The position numbers and the translations under genes are program-made. A stretch of 64,000 nucleotides of DNA from Paraburkholderia translucens. GTDB taxonomy: Bacteria; Pseudomonadota; Gammaproteobacteria; Burkholderiales; Burkholderiaceae. Location of the stretch: positions 248,001 through 312,000 of the forward strand of contig NZ_JAJITC010000007.1 in assembly GCF_020881035.1 (NCBI RefSeq). The letters are read 5' to 3'. Shown in pieces: positions 8,512 to 17,461 of the stretch. The notes beneath the pieces are model-generated. The model saw only the letters and a program-made list of their open reading frames with translations. It was not told where the DNA came from and ran no database searches. How positions within the stretch are numbered: position 1 is the stretch's first letter; every line of letters starts with the position of its first letter.

Positions 8512-9723
8512 TCAGGCCTTTGCACGACGTGCGATGCCTTCGAGCGCGCGACGAAGGTCGCCGCTAACAGATTGGCTAGAGAAACGCCGCGCATTCTCCC
8601 GGCCGCGAATGGCGAAGTCTTGACGCAAGCACGGGTCCTCCGCGACCCGCTCGATCGCATCGCGCCAGAACTCGACTCGCAGCGGGTCCTGCACGGCGAT
8701 AAACGTATCCTTCATCGTGAAGCGATACACCGGCAGATCGGAAGCAATCACTGGCAACCCGGTAAGCTGTGCTTCGATCACCGTCCGTCCAAAGCCTTCA
8801 TGCAGCGTCGGCGATACATAGGCATCGGCGGCTTGATAGAAGTAGGCCAGATCCTCCTCGCTGACTCCCTCGACGAAATGCGCCTGGATACCCGCATCCC
8901 GCGCAATTTCCTCGCATTGCTTGCGGTTCGCAGCGTTCTGCGCTCTTCCCACGCGCAGCATGACGATGTCCTTCCTGCCGAGCTCGGCCAAAGCGCGAAA
9001 TACGGTCACATTGTTCTTGCGCGTCTCGTCCGTGCCGACGTTCAGTAGTACGAGCGCATCGCCGAGGCAAAAGCCAAGCCGTTCCTGCAATGCGATGCGC
9101 GCGCGATGGCGCACTGCCCTATCCGTCGGCGCAATGCTTGCGTCGAACGCGTTCGGCACCAGTTCTATCGATTCCGGTTTCACGCCCAGTTCGGATATTG
9201 CATCCCGAATCGCGACGTCCGTGGTCGAGATGACGAGATCGGCGTGCGGAATCAGATGCTGCAGAATCCTCATGTAATGCGCCTTGAGCGTTTCCACGAG
9301 ACCGCGCGTATGGTCTCGGGAAGCGACGTGGTGCATCACGATGCATACGCGTCCGCCGGCCAGCTTGATGAACGGAATCATGTATGCCATGTCTTCCTGA
9401 TACAACACGATCACATCCACCCTGCGCGCAATCCGCATCGCGCGAAGCGGATAGAGCACGAATTGCGTCCAGTACCGCTTGAACGAACGGGAAGGCGCAG
9501 GAATGTCCACTGCCTGCGTCGAAAAGTCGTCGAACTGCTTCATCATGTCGAGGCAGGCGAGGCTGTATCGCATTACGCCATTCCAGCTCGCCGGCCTCGG
9601 GCCGAGAAACCATACAACTTTCGCCTGCGTCTTCGCCGTGGTCGCTGTGTTCGCTGTACTTGCCGTGGCACTACTCGCGCCATGCGTCGTTCCATCGAGC
9701 AACGACTCACTGATTCGGTTCAT
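8512..9723 (-). CDS. glycosyltransferase family 4 protein, first sugar-transfer gene after wzc
   Basis: 403 residues. The first 34 are a low-complexity Ser/Thr/Ala stretch, then a GT4 fold: KVVWFLGPRPASWNGVMRYS, a central VPNAFD motif, LLNVGTDETRKNN in the donor domain and HEGFGRTVIEAQLTGLPVIA as the EX7E motif. Predicted GT4 retaining enzyme in the cytoplasm or at the membrane, building the repeat unit. It is separated by 228 bp of non-coding DNA from the Wzc-like gene and runs directly into wzy. The low-complexity N-terminus suggests that the true start may be an internal one (for instance near residue 35), but no better ATG is present. Confidence 0.88.
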   Translation of the reverse strand: MNRISESLLDGTTHGASSATASTANTATTAKTQAKVVWFLGPRPASWNGVMRYSLACLDMMKQFDDFSTQAVDIPAPSRSFKRYWTQFVLYPLRAMRIARRVDVIVLYQEDMAYMIPFIKLAGGRVCIVMHHVASRDHTRGLVETLKAHYMRILQHLIPHADLVISTTDVAIRDAISELGVKPESIELVPNAFDASIAPTDRAVRHRARIALQERLGFCLGDALVLLNVGTDETRKNNVTVFRALAELGRKDIVMLRVGRAQNAANRKQCEEIARDAGIQAHFVEGVSEEDLAYFYQAADAYVSPTLHEGFGRTVIEAQLTGLPVIASDLPVYRFTMKDTFIAVQDPLRVEFWRDAIERVAEDPCLRQDFAIRGRENARRFSSQSVSGDLRRALEGIARRAKA

Positions 9724-9951
9724 CCCGCCTTCCCCTTGCTAAGGTTGCATGCGCCCGTTCGTGGTGGTGTGCGAAATCATTCACGTCGTTGCTGCGCAGC
9801 ATTGCCCGACATGCCAACTCGAAGGCGCCCTCCGCCCACTACCTTGAGATCTACAACGCGAGTCATTGGCCATTCACCGCTGCAAGCCGGCCGATGAAAT
9901 TCTGGCGAGCGTCGAACGGTATTTCATGAGGCGCTTAGCGACGCCGCCGTT

Positions 9952-12192
9952 TTATTCGAGTCTTGCCGTCGCTTCGTCCGGGTATTTGTATGCGTCGGAG
10001 TAATAGGCGTAGCGCAGCGGCGATGGATCGAAGCCGTTGAATACCAAACCATCGACTTCCGTGCCCACCTTGTTTAGCCGCGACACCGATTCGCTCACTT
10101 CCGAGTAACTCACCATCCCTTGACGGGCGACGAAGATAGTGGCGTCGGCCACCTTGGACAGAACAACGGCGTCGGCCATCGGCAGCACTGGGGGAGAGTC
10201 GATCAAGATCATGTCGTAGTGGTCGCGCAGCGATTCGATCAAAGCTTTAAGGCGCTCGAAACCGAGCAGATTGCGCACCTGGCGTACGTGCCTGCCCGCA
10301 GGCAATACGTGCAAAGTCTCAAACGGCTGGCTGATCGCCTCGATCGCGTCGAGCTTGCCTTGCAGTACGCTCGACAAACCGTCTTCGCGATTGATCGGCA
10401 AATAGCGATGCAACCCGGAACGGCGCATGTCCGCATCGATCACGAGCGTCTTCAGGCCTCTTTCCGCATAAAGGTAGGCGAGGTTCGCGGAGAGCATTGA
10501 CTTTCCCTGCCCCGGCACGGCCGACGTCAAGAGCACGACCTTCGACCCTTCCTTCGATTCCAGCTTGTGCTGCAAGGAATGCGCGAGGGAATCGATCGCC
10601 TCGACGAGCGGCGTATCCGATTGCTCATGGCTGAGCATAAAGCGCGAAGTATTCGCACTGCTCGCCTGAAGTTGATGCGGCGAGATGGGCAAGACGCCCA
10701 GCGTCTGAATGCCGACCATCGATTCGAGCCGCTTCGGATCGCGAATGCGGCCAGAAAAAAGCGCAATCAGTTGCGTGACGACGAAGCCCAGCACGACGCC
10801 AAACGCGGCGCCAAGCAGGAGCACGATCGCCTTCTTCGGACGGACTGGCTTGACGGGAACCAGCGCCTTGTCGACGAGCGCCGCATTGCCCACCGCGCCT
10901 GCTTCGGCGATCTGCAATTGCTGTGCGTTGTCCATCAAGCCCACGTAGAGCTGGTTGTTCACCTCGACATCGCGTGCAAGGCGCAGGTATTGCTGCTGCA
11001 TCGAGGGCAAGCTCGCGATACGGCTCTGCAGTTCCGCGGCTTTTTGATCCAGTGCCTTGAATTTGTTTTCTACCGCTATCAGCTGCGGTTGGCCTTCTTT
11101 CCAACGCTGCCGAAAGTCTTCGTAATTCAGTCTTGCTTCGAGTCGCTCCTTCTCGATGAGCGCGGATTCGTCGAGCAGATTCTTGGCCTCGCCCTGAACG
11201 TCTATCGTGCCTTCCTTGTTTCGAAAATCGTTGAGCGCCTGCTCCGCTTTTTGCACGCGCTCCTTCACGATGGGCAACTGCGAATTCAGGAACGCAAGAC
11301 TGCGTTCGGAATCGGCAGCACGGCGCTTGCTGTTCGAATCGAGATAGGCGGCCGCGAGCGCGTTGACGAAACGCGCAGCAAAGACGGGATTGACGTTCTC
11401 GTAAGAAAGCTGCATTACGCCAGACTGACGCTTGGTCTCGGCAGCGCTGAAGACTTTCTGAATCTGCTCGAGGCGCGTTTGTGTCGGCACGCGCTTGACC
11501 GTGAACTCGGTACCCGGGCGCGCCAGAATCTCCTCGATATCGACCTTGTAGCCGTTTGCTTGAGCCGGTGTGCCGACGCGGCCGCTCAACGTCTCGCGGC
11601 CATCACTGTCCTTGAGCGTCCACTTGCCATCTCCGATGAAATCGAGCTCGAGCTTCTTGCCGATCTGATCGTCCGGCACTTCATAGGCTCTGAACACGAC
11701 ATGCTCGCCACCCCACGCCCAGTGCGGCTGTTCGAAGGGCGCCTCGACCAGTCCGTTCGGCTCTCTGGGCAGAATGGTCGACAGGAACCCGCCGACCAGC
11801 GGCACGGAATTCTTGACCGAGACTTCCGCTTGCGCCGCCACGGTGTCCATGGCCTTGAGCATCACCTCGCGCGAACGCAGAATGTCCAGTTCCCCGGCGA
11901 TAGGAGAGTCCTGCACGTCCAGCGCTCGGGACACATCGGAAAGCGAGCCGAGCGGACTCGATTTGCGCTCCTCCACCTGGATCAATGCATCGGCAAGATA
12001 TACCGGCGAGGAAAACACGATATACGCGATCGACAGCATCACACAGCCGAAGAAAACGCCAAGGAAAATCCATTTCCGCTCAATGAGGTTTTCCAGCATG
12101 TCGACAGACGACAGCTTTACGCCGTCTTGAGCGCTTTCCCCCCGCAGATCGAAGATGTCACGCTCATACGGCGGGGTTCGGTGGAGGTCCAT
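9952..12192 (-). CDS. Wzc-like tyrosine autokinase / polysaccharide co-polymerase
   Basis: 746 residues. Two membrane helices (about 41-62 and 455-478) flank a large periplasmic Wzz domain with a coiled coil (about 300-410). The C-terminal BY-kinase domain has Walker A SAVPGQGKS (557-565), Walker A' VIDADMRRS (584-592), a Walker B-like MILIDSPPVLP and a C-terminal tyrosine cluster (Y728, Y730, Y731, Y735, Y737). Cyclic autophosphorylation of that cluster controls polymer length and export in this family. The gene heads the minus-strand EPS gene set and faces the GH99-like gene across a 199-bp divergent region. No Wza-like export porin or matching Wzb phosphatase is seen in the window, so they must lie elsewhere. 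Confidence 0.93.
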   Translation of the reverse strand: MDLHRTPPYERDIFDLRGESAQDGVKLSSVDMLENLIERKWIFLGVFFGCVMLSIAYIVFSSPVYLADALIQVEERKSSPLGSLSDVSRALDVQDSPIAGELDILRSREVMLKAMDTVAAQAEVSVKNSVPLVGGFLSTILPREPNGLVEAPFEQPHWAWGGEHVVFRAYEVPDDQIGKKLELDFIGDGKWTLKDSDGRETLSGRVGTPAQANGYKVDIEEILARPGTEFTVKRVPTQTRLEQIQKVFSAAETKRQSGVMQLSYENVNPVFAARFVNALAAAYLDSNSKRRAADSERSLAFLNSQLPIVKERVQKAEQALNDFRNKEGTIDVQGEAKNLLDESALIEKERLEARLNYEDFRQRWKEGQPQLIAVENKFKALDQKAAELQSRIASLPSMQQQYLRLARDVEVNNQLYVGLMDNAQQLQIAEAGAVGNAALVDKALVPVKPVRPKKAIVLLLGAAFGVVLGFVVTQLIALFSGRIRDPKRLESMVGIQTLGVLPISPHQLQASSANTSRFMLSHEQSDTPLVEAIDSLAHSLQHKLESKEGSKVVLLTSAVPGQGKSMLSANLAYLYAERGLKTLVIDADMRRSGLHRYLPINREDGLSSVLQGKLDAIEAISQPFETLHVLPAGRHVRQVRNLLGFERLKALIESLRDHYDMILIDSPPVLPMADAVVLSKVADATIFVARQGMVSYSEVSESVSRLNKVGTEVDGLVFNGFDPSPLRYAYYSDAYKYPDEATARLE

Positions 12193-12391
12193 TCGTTGAC
12201 TCCGTTGTTCTTTTGACAGATTGACGCAAAGTACGCGCTGACCCGCCGTGGTCCGTCAGCAGGAGATAAGTACGTCACAGCATGAGACCACAGCCTATTC
12301 CCCCGAATCTGTTGTCCACCCAACACAGCGTCTTTATTCATCTGCTTTAATCTTTCGCCATTCCGCATTCGGTTCGCTTCAAGCAGGCTCC

Positions 12392-13663
12392 ATGAAGACA
12401 TTCAAACGGATATTGCTTGCAACTCTGCTTTCAGTGAGCGCATGGACGGCGTTCGCCGCTGATGATGCTCCGTCAGCCTTGAGCGCGCCCAATACATCCG
12501 GCAGCCTTCGCTTCAAGGGCTCTTCGAACGGAAACCTTCCGGGAACCGCATCCATCTCCAAGATCAATGTCCATACGCTGCTTTATCCCGGAAGCACGAC
12601 GCAAGTACTCGCGCACTATCTGCCGTGGTGGGGACCCGATCCACGCGGGCTGGACGCGGGCTATCGCTCCGACGATCCCGCCCAGGCCCGGCGTACCTTT
12701 GCCGACATGCGTTCGCGCGGGATCGACGGTCTCATCGTCGACTGGTATGGCGAGGGTCACTTCGTCGACAAGGCGTGGAAAGCGTCGATGCCTATCCTCG
12801 CGGATTTCCCCGAGCTGACGTTTTCAATCATGATTGACAGCGGCGCATTCAAATTCAATGCGTGCAAGGGCTGCGATCTCACGCAGACCATACTTCACCA
12901 TCTGGATTACGTCGCCAGGGAATATTTTCCATCTCGCCAATATCTGCGCTATCACGGGCGGCCGGTCGCATTTGAATTCGGCATGGAAGCAGTGGGCCAA
13001 GCCGATTGGGCGCGCATTCAGGCTGCGCATCCAGAGGTCGTCTGGATTCACATCCATGCGCACGGGCTCAATCTGCCCGGCAGTCAAGGCGCTTTTGTCT
13101 GGGTGCAAGCGGACTCCAAAGCAAAATACCGGGGCGATCCCGCCGATCTCGAAGGCTTGAATGTCTTCTACAACACGTTGACAAGCCTGCCCTGGAAAAT
13201 CGCGGTGGGCGGCGCATGGAAAGGCTTTGACGATTCGAAGGCGCCGTGGGCCGCGGCGTCTGCGCACCTGCTTCCGCAGGATTGTGGCAATACCTGGCTG
13301 CAGACCTTTAAGCTGCTCAACGAGCACTACAGCGCGCACAATCAGTTGCCCTTCCTGCAACTCGTGACGTGGAACGACTACGAAGAAGGCAGCGCGCTCG
13401 AAACGGGCATCGCAACTTGCACGAAAACCGATGCACGGCGCGCCGGGCAAACACTGACTCTTAGCGTGAGCTACCCCGAGACGGTCGATCATCTCGAACT
13501 CTATAAACAAGCTGACGGTGGCGCGCTCGAACTCGTCGGACGCTATCCCGCCACGACCACCTCGATTTCCCTGAGCGATGCATCAGCTCAAGCGTATTTC
13601 ATCAAAACCGTCGGTAAACCGTTTATCGAGAATACGGTGACGGGGCCAATTCGCGGGAAATAA
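12392..13663 (+). CDS. secreted GH99/GH71-like glycoside hydrolase
   Basis: About 423 residues. The first 22 form a signal peptide (MKTFKRILLATLLSVSAWTAFA), which sets the start at 12392 rather than the upstream in-frame ATG at 12248. The body reads as an (alpha/beta)8 enzyme of the GH71/GH99 type: HYLPWWGPDPRG, GIDGLIVDWYGEG, HGRPVAFEFGME, VVWIHIHAHG and LQLVTWNDYEEGSALE. The last contains the WNDWxE-like block common in these enzymes. A C-terminal beta-domain (about 365-423) follows. Family members cut alpha-mannosidic or related links, so it could trim or release the locus's heptose/mannose-like polymer in the periplasm. It is the only plus-strand gene in the EPS region and its 3' end overlaps gmhB by 41 bp tail to tail. 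Confidence 0.75.
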   Translation: MKTFKRILLATLLSVSAWTAFAADDAPSALSAPNTSGSLRFKGSSNGNLPGTASISKINVHTLLYPGSTTQVLAHYLPWWGPDPRGLDAGYRSDDPAQARRTFADMRSRGIDGLIVDWYGEGHFVDKAWKASMPILADFPELTFSIMIDSGAFKFNACKGCDLTQTILHHLDYVAREYFPSRQYLRYHGRPVAFEFGMEAVGQADWARIQAAHPEVVWIHIHAHGLNLPGSQGAFVWVQADSKAKYRGDPADLEGLNVFYNTLTSLPWKIAVGGAWKGFDDSKAPWAAASAHLLPQDCGNTWLQTFKLLNEHYSAHNQLPFLQLVTWNDYEEGSALETGIATCTKTDARRAGQTLTLSVSYPETVDHLELYKQADGGALELVGRYPATTTSISLSDASAQAYFIKTVGKPFIENTVTGPIRGK

Positions 13664-14183
13664 TCCGCTCCACGACGCCAAGCGAATCTATGCAGTGTTC
13701 TTGGTCAACCGTTCCGCGTGATGCAAACAAGTACCGCCGCCCGACTCCCGCACGCTGTGCCGCATCCATATCGGACTCCTTGTCGCCGACCAGAATCGAA
13801 GCTTGCATATCGAGGTCGAATTCCCCACGTGCGCCTTCGAGCATGCCGGGTTGCGGCTTTCGGCAAGCACACGTCTTGCGGAACTCACCCACGCCCGCTT
13901 CCGGGTGGTGCGGACAGTAGTAGACGCGGTCGATTCGTGCGCGTCTAGATAAGAACTCGCCCTGCATCCAGCGCATGAAGTCGCCGAATTGGGCTTCGGT
14001 GTAATAGCCGCGCGCGATGCCCGCCTGGTTCGTCACGACGGCGACCAGATATCCGGCCCGGTTTGCCGTGCGCACGAGCTCAAAAATGCCGCCTATGAAA
14101 ACGCAGTCTTCCTTGCGATGCACATAGCCGAAGTCTTCGTTGATAACGCCATCGCGGTCGAGAAAGAGCGCCCTACGCTTCAT
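13623..14183 (-). CDS. gmhB: D-glycero-D-manno-heptose 1,7-bisphosphate 7-phosphatase
   Basis: 186 residues, HAD-IIIA class. The catalytic motif is FLDRDGVIN (nucleophile D9 and acid/base D11), followed by VVTNQAGIARG (motif II Thr), the lysine-containing RKPQPGM segment and DKESDMDAAQRAG (motif IV aspartates). The zinc-binding set CPHHPEAGVGEFRKTCACRKP is diagnostic for the GmhB/HisB-N group. It removes the 7-phosphate from heptose 1,7-bisphosphate, step 3 of the nucleotide-heptose path. It is last in the four-gene heptose operon and its start overlaps hddC by 11 bp. Anomer preference (alpha, for GDP-heptose) is inferred from the HddA/HddC partners. Confidence 0.93.
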   Translation of the reverse strand: MKRRALFLDRDGVINEDFGYVHRKEDCVFIGGIFELVRTANRAGYLVAVVTNQAGIARGYYTEAQFGDFMRWMQGEFLSRRARIDRVYYCPHHPEAGVGEFRKTCACRKPQPGMLEGARGEFDLDMQASILVGDKESDMDAAQRAGVGRRYLFASRGTVDQEHCIDSLGVVERIISRELAPSPYSR

Positions 14184-14904
14184 CGACGCTCGCCCGGAAG
14201 AGCTGCGGAATCAACGTCTGCGCACGCGCATAATCTTGCGGCACGCCAATATCGATGAATTCACCGACCTGCGCGTACACGCGCACATCAACCGACCTGA
14301 GGGATTTCTCGAGAAAATCCCGTTCGAAAGAAAATTTTTCGGGGAAATCGCGCGAAAGCAGACGCGTGGCATCTATCGCATAGACACCCGCATTGATCAA
14401 ACCCGCGCCTTCGTGCTTTTCCTTGAATGCGGCAAGTCGGCCGGTCTTCGCGTCGATATCGATGGTACCGTAACGCGAGGCGTCGGCAACGTGCGTCGCG
14501 GCCATCACGATGTCCGCATCCGCCTCCTGCAAATGCGCGCTTAGAGCGTTCAGATCGACCTCACAGAGCGTATCGCCGTTCAGGACTAGCATCGCAGGGG
14601 CGCCGTACGCGCGCAACGCATGGACGATGGCACCGCCGGTGCCAAGCGGCTCGCGCTCTTCAACAAACGATACGGCGATGTCCGGACGCGATGACGCGAC
14701 AAAATCCCTGATGCTGTCCCGCCCGAACCCGAGCGACAGCACGGCTTCAGGAACGCCTTGCCGCGCAAGCGCTTGCAGTAACCAGCCGAGAAACGGCCGG
14801 CCGCCAATCGGCGCAAGCGCTTTTGGACATTCGTCGCCGAGCACGGAGCGCAGCCGCGTGCCAAAGCCGCCAGCAAGTATCAGGCATGGCAGCGGCAAGC
14901 TCAT
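14173..14904 (-). CDS. hddC: D-glycero-alpha-D-manno-heptose 1-phosphate guanylyltransferase
   Basis: 243 residues with the sugar-nucleotidyltransferase signature LILAGGFGTRLRSV near the N-terminus (nucleotide loop), PKALAPIGGRPFLGW, the LVLNGDTLCEVD metal-binding aspartate, and the C-terminal EFIDIGVPQDYARAQ typical of the sugar-binding end. The family adds a nucleotide to a sugar 1-phosphate. Guanylyl rather than adenylyl transfer is inferred from the company of an HddA-type kinase and of gmhA/gmhB without HldE. Its ATG overlaps the stop of gmhA by 4 bases. A broader mannose/glucose-1-phosphate nucleotidyltransferase is the alternative reading if the operon were ignored. Confidence 0.9.
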   Translation of the reverse strand: MSLPLPCLILAGGFGTRLRSVLGDECPKALAPIGGRPFLGWLLQALARQGVPEAVLSLGFGRDSIRDFVASSRPDIAVSFVEEREPLGTGGAIVHALRAYGAPAMLVLNGDTLCEVDLNALSAHLQEADADIVMAATHVADASRYGTIDIDAKTGRLAAFKEKHEGAGLINAGVYAIDATRLLSRDFPEKFSFERDFLEKSLRSVDVRVYAQVGEFIDIGVPQDYARAQTLIPQLFRASVDEA

Positions 14905-15482
14905 CCGAAGATCTCCTCTTCAACGAGACCGCAAATGATATGGCCGCACACGAGATGCCCTTCCTGGATCTTCGGCGTTTCGGAGGAAGGCATGTCGAGC
15001 AAGATTTCGCAGCGTTCGCGCATCATTGCAGCGCCGGTGCCATTGCCGGTGAAGCCCACGGTATACAGGCCGGCAGCGCACGCCGCTTCCAGAGCGCGCA
15101 GAATGTTGGGCGAGCGTCCCGATGTCGAATAGGCCCAGAAAACATCGCCAGCTCTGCCAGCCGCCTGAATTTGCCGCTCAAAAAGCCTTTCATAACCATA
15201 GTCATTGCCGATGGCCGTCATCACTGACGTATCGACCGTCAGCGCAAAGGCGGGCAAACCTGGGCGATCGAACATGAAACGGCTCACAAATTCGCCTGCA
15301 ATGTGTTGCGCATCCGCTGCGCTTCCGCCATTGCCTGCAAGCAGAACCTTATTGCCTTCACGAAAAGATTGCGTAATGCGCGCCGCGACGCGTTGTATGC
15401 GCTCGATCAGACCTTCATCGGCGGCAATCGCTTGCAGTATCCCCGCACTCTTCGCGATTTCTTCTCGTACGCTCATGCTCAT
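14901..15482 (-). CDS. gmhA: sedoheptulose 7-phosphate isomerase
   Basis: About 193 residues of SIS-domain protein. It contains LLAGNGGSAADAQHIAGEFVSRF, FALTVDTSVMTAIGNDYG, YSTSGRSPNILRAL and the C-terminal EGHLVCGHIICGLVEEEIFG, all standard GmhA blocks. It converts sedoheptulose 7-phosphate to D-glycero-D-manno-heptose 7-phosphate, the first committed step. I prefer the ATG at 15482, which forms an ATGA overlap with the hddA stop and has GGAG 9 bases upstream; the alternative ATG at 15497 adds five residues. Second gene of the heptose operon. Confidence 0.94.
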   Translation of the reverse strand: MSMSVREEIAKSAGILQAIAADEGLIERIQRVAARITQSFREGNKVLLAGNGGSAADAQHIAGEFVSRFMFDRPGLPAFALTVDTSVMTAIGNDYGYERLFERQIQAAGRAGDVFWAYSTSGRSPNILRALEAACAAGLYTVGFTGNGTGAAMMRERCEILLDMPSSETPKIQEGHLVCGHIICGLVEEEIFG

Positions 15483-16525
15483 CTGAACTTTCTCCATGAC
15501 TGTGCGCCAAGATCGGTGAAGGTGCAGTTAAGGACGCTGCCATTCAGATCTGGATTCGCGCGCAATGCACGCATGAGCCTCGGGCGATCAACCGGATCGA
15601 CAAAGAACATCATGAAACCGCCGCCGCCTGCACCTGACACTTTGCCGCCCTTCGCGCCCGCGTTCACCGCGATGCGATAAAGCTCGTCGATCTTCGGATT
15701 GGAAATGCTCTTCGCCATGCGCTTCTTGGATTCCCAGCCATCGCGCAGGGATGCGGCGAATGCATTGAAATCGGCCTTCAGGACCGCCTCCTTCATGCGA
15801 ACCGCCTCTTCCTTGACGCGATGAAGCGCAGCAAGCGATTGCCCTTCGCCGCTCACCACATTCGCGCTTTGTTCCATGATGATGTTCGCCGATTCGCGCG
15901 AGACGCCCGTAAAGTACAGCACGAGCGAAGCCTCGATTTCGGCCTTCGTTTCCTGCTTGATGCGCAGCGGATTCACGATCACCCGGTCGCCGTAGAACTC
16001 CATGAAATTCAGGCCGCCGAATGTGGCGGCGTACTGGTCCTGCTTGCCGCCGGCAAGGCTGAGATCGACACGCTCGATATCGTGCGCAAGCGATGCGATG
16101 TCGTACTCTCCGAGCGGTAGCGAGAGCAGCTCGGCGAAAGCCTGCACGAGTGCCACCACGATAGTCGATGACGATCCCAGACCGGAACCCGGAGGCGCCT
16201 CAGAATATGTTGTAACGGTCACGGCAAGCGGATGGCCACCGTTGAAATCTCTGACGATCCGGTTATAGACACCCACATGCAAGGCAAGGCCGTCGCGTGT
16301 ATGGAGTTGTGGCGCGACGGGGCCTATCCATCGTATATCCGTATCGGCGGCGACGAGCTCGATAGTCGCGTCATCGCGCGGCGCGATGGATGCGTAAGCG
16401 AATTTATCGATCGTGACGTTGAGCGCAAGGCCGCCGAAGCGGTCGGAGTAAGGCGGCACGTCGGTGCCGCCGCCTGCGAGCCCCAATCGCAGTGGTGCCC
16501 TTGAACGGGCGACAAAGTCGGTCAT
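15479..16525 (-). CDS. hddA: D-glycero-alpha-D-manno-heptose 7-phosphate kinase
   Basis: 348 residues, GHMP kinase family. It shows the N-terminal RSRAPLRLGLAGGGTDVPPY, the ATP-binding PPGSGLGSSSTIVVALVQAF motif and the C-terminal GAKGGKVSGAGGGGFMMFFV glycine-rich block. The spacing and the GGGTDVPPY segment match the HddA subgroup rather than galactokinase or homoserine kinase. It phosphorylates heptose 7-phosphate at C1 with alpha stereochemistry, which directs the pathway to GDP- instead of ADP-heptose. First recognised gene of the four-gene operon; a short purine-rich RBS (GGAAATA) precedes the ATG. Confidence 0.93.
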   Translation of the reverse strand: MTDFVARSRAPLRLGLAGGGTDVPPYSDRFGGLALNVTIDKFAYASIAPRDDATIELVAADTDIRWIGPVAPQLHTRDGLALHVGVYNRIVRDFNGGHPLAVTVTTYSEAPPGSGLGSSSTIVVALVQAFAELLSLPLGEYDIASLAHDIERVDLSLAGGKQDQYAATFGGLNFMEFYGDRVIVNPLRIKQETKAEIEASLVLYFTGVSRESANIIMEQSANVVSGEGQSLAALHRVKEEAVRMKEAVLKADFNAFAASLRDGWESKKRMAKSISNPKIDELYRIAVNAGAKGGKVSGAGGGGFMMFFVDPVDRPRLMRALRANPDLNGSVLNCTFTDLGAQSWRKFR

Positions 16526-16543
16526 TATTTCCAGTCTCTCTTT

Positions 16544-16678
16544 TTAACCACTTCCAGGCGTGCTGATTCCATACGTCGTCGCTTTGAAGTACTCCACAGT
16601 CATTTCCTCTTTTTTGAATTGTTGAATGGCAGGACGTGGCGCCATCGTTTGTAATTCCTTGCCACGAATGATCTTCAT
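16544..16678 (-). CDS. possible 44-residue leader or small protein upstream of hddA
   Basis: An in-frame ORF begins MKIIRGKELQTMAPRP and ends with GISTPGSG 18 bases before hddA. A longer ATG lies at 16729. The run KKEEMTVEYFKATTYG reads like protein rather than antisense noise, and an AGGAAATG sits just before its internal Met. I do not recognise a family. It could be a translated leader of the heptose operon or chance. No membrane segment or signal peptide is visible. Confidence 0.3.
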   Translation of the reverse strand: MKIIRGKELQTMAPRPAIQQFKKEEMTVEYFKATTYGISTPGSG

Positions 16679-17057
16679 TTCGGATAGCGATGTATTTTTT
16701 TCCGCAAAGATCCCGTCGAATTGCGGCAAACATGATCGTCATCTGGCAACATTTGAGGATGCATTCTGCTATACGCGTATCCCCGCATTGGTGCGCCGTC
16801 GCACACAATCCGCTAAGTCGGTGTACGCCAACCAAGGACTGCTCCACGTCGAGGGGTTGTGTTGGAGTGAACCCCTGAGGCCAGGCCGTGGATTCAACCC
16901 GCCTGCCTGCTTTTTTGAGCGGGGGTTTGGAGCTGATCCCGATAGCGATGACTAACGAGTGCGGCAGATGTCTTGAATGGGTGAACGAGATACGGAAACT
17001 GGTTCTTTTGTGCAGAGTCACACGGTTTTTCGTAGGGTCGTTATTCATCATGCCGTC
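16679..17057. other. intergenic region upstream of the heptose operon
   Basis: About 380 bases with no convincing gene on either strand; the open frames here are short or are shadows. It should hold the minus-strand promoter for the hddA operon. I see no clear -35/-10 pair or operator that I could defend. The text around 16850-16900 has an 8-base direct run of CCCCTC/GAGGGG-type half sites but no strong hairpin. Confidence 0.4.
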
Positions 17058-17249
17058 ATGAACTCTGACTCGTATCAGCATGTCGTTTCAATGGCATCTG
17101 CGATAACATGCCTGGCCGAGAATGCGGATGGCGCGACTTTCGGAATTCGATGTGGGGGGTGCTATTTCACGTTGATTGACGGCGATATCGCCGCAGCCGA
17201 ACGATTCCAGCAACCATTACATCTGCCGGTTGAATTTACCCGTCGCTAG
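17058..17249 (+). CDS. small hypothetical protein (63 aa)
   Basis: ATG at 17058 opens a 63-residue frame, MNSDSYQHVVSMASAITC..., ending EFTRR, 62 bases before a strong intrinsic terminator on the same strand. The composition (balanced charges, a FGIRCGGCYFTLIDGD segment with two Cys) looks like a folded small domain. I do not recognise the family. Upstream in-frame ATG at 16977 is possible but adds sequence with no better RBS. Placement just before a terminator favours a real transcript. Confidence 0.45.
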   Translation: MNSDSYQHVVSMASAITCLAENADGATFGIRCGGCYFTLIDGDIAAAERFQQPLHLPVEFTRR

Positions 17250-17310
17250 TACGCTTGAGCGACCGCAGGAACGCTTCGATTGGGACATTACTGCGTAGCT
17301 GAAGAAAGCG

Positions 17311-17340
17311 CAAAAGCCGACCCTCACGGGTCGGCTTTTG
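17311..17340. terminator. strong bidirectional intrinsic terminator
   Basis: Perfect 13-bp inverted repeat CAAAAGCCGACCC / GGGTCGGCTTTTG separated by a TCAC loop. The stem begins with A-run and ends with T-run, so it should work on both strands: for the small plus-strand gene ending at 17249 and for any minus-strand transcript coming from the right past the BON gene end at 17462. Confidence 0.9.
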
Positions 17341-17461
17341 CAGCGCCCTTTCGGCGCGCCGATTTCCAACGGTTCGCAAGCTCGTCTTGCCAACCGGTTG
17401 AGACTACGATTTTGCTATAGATGCATGGGGCGCGGAGCCCCCCGCAGGCGATACCGCGAAA

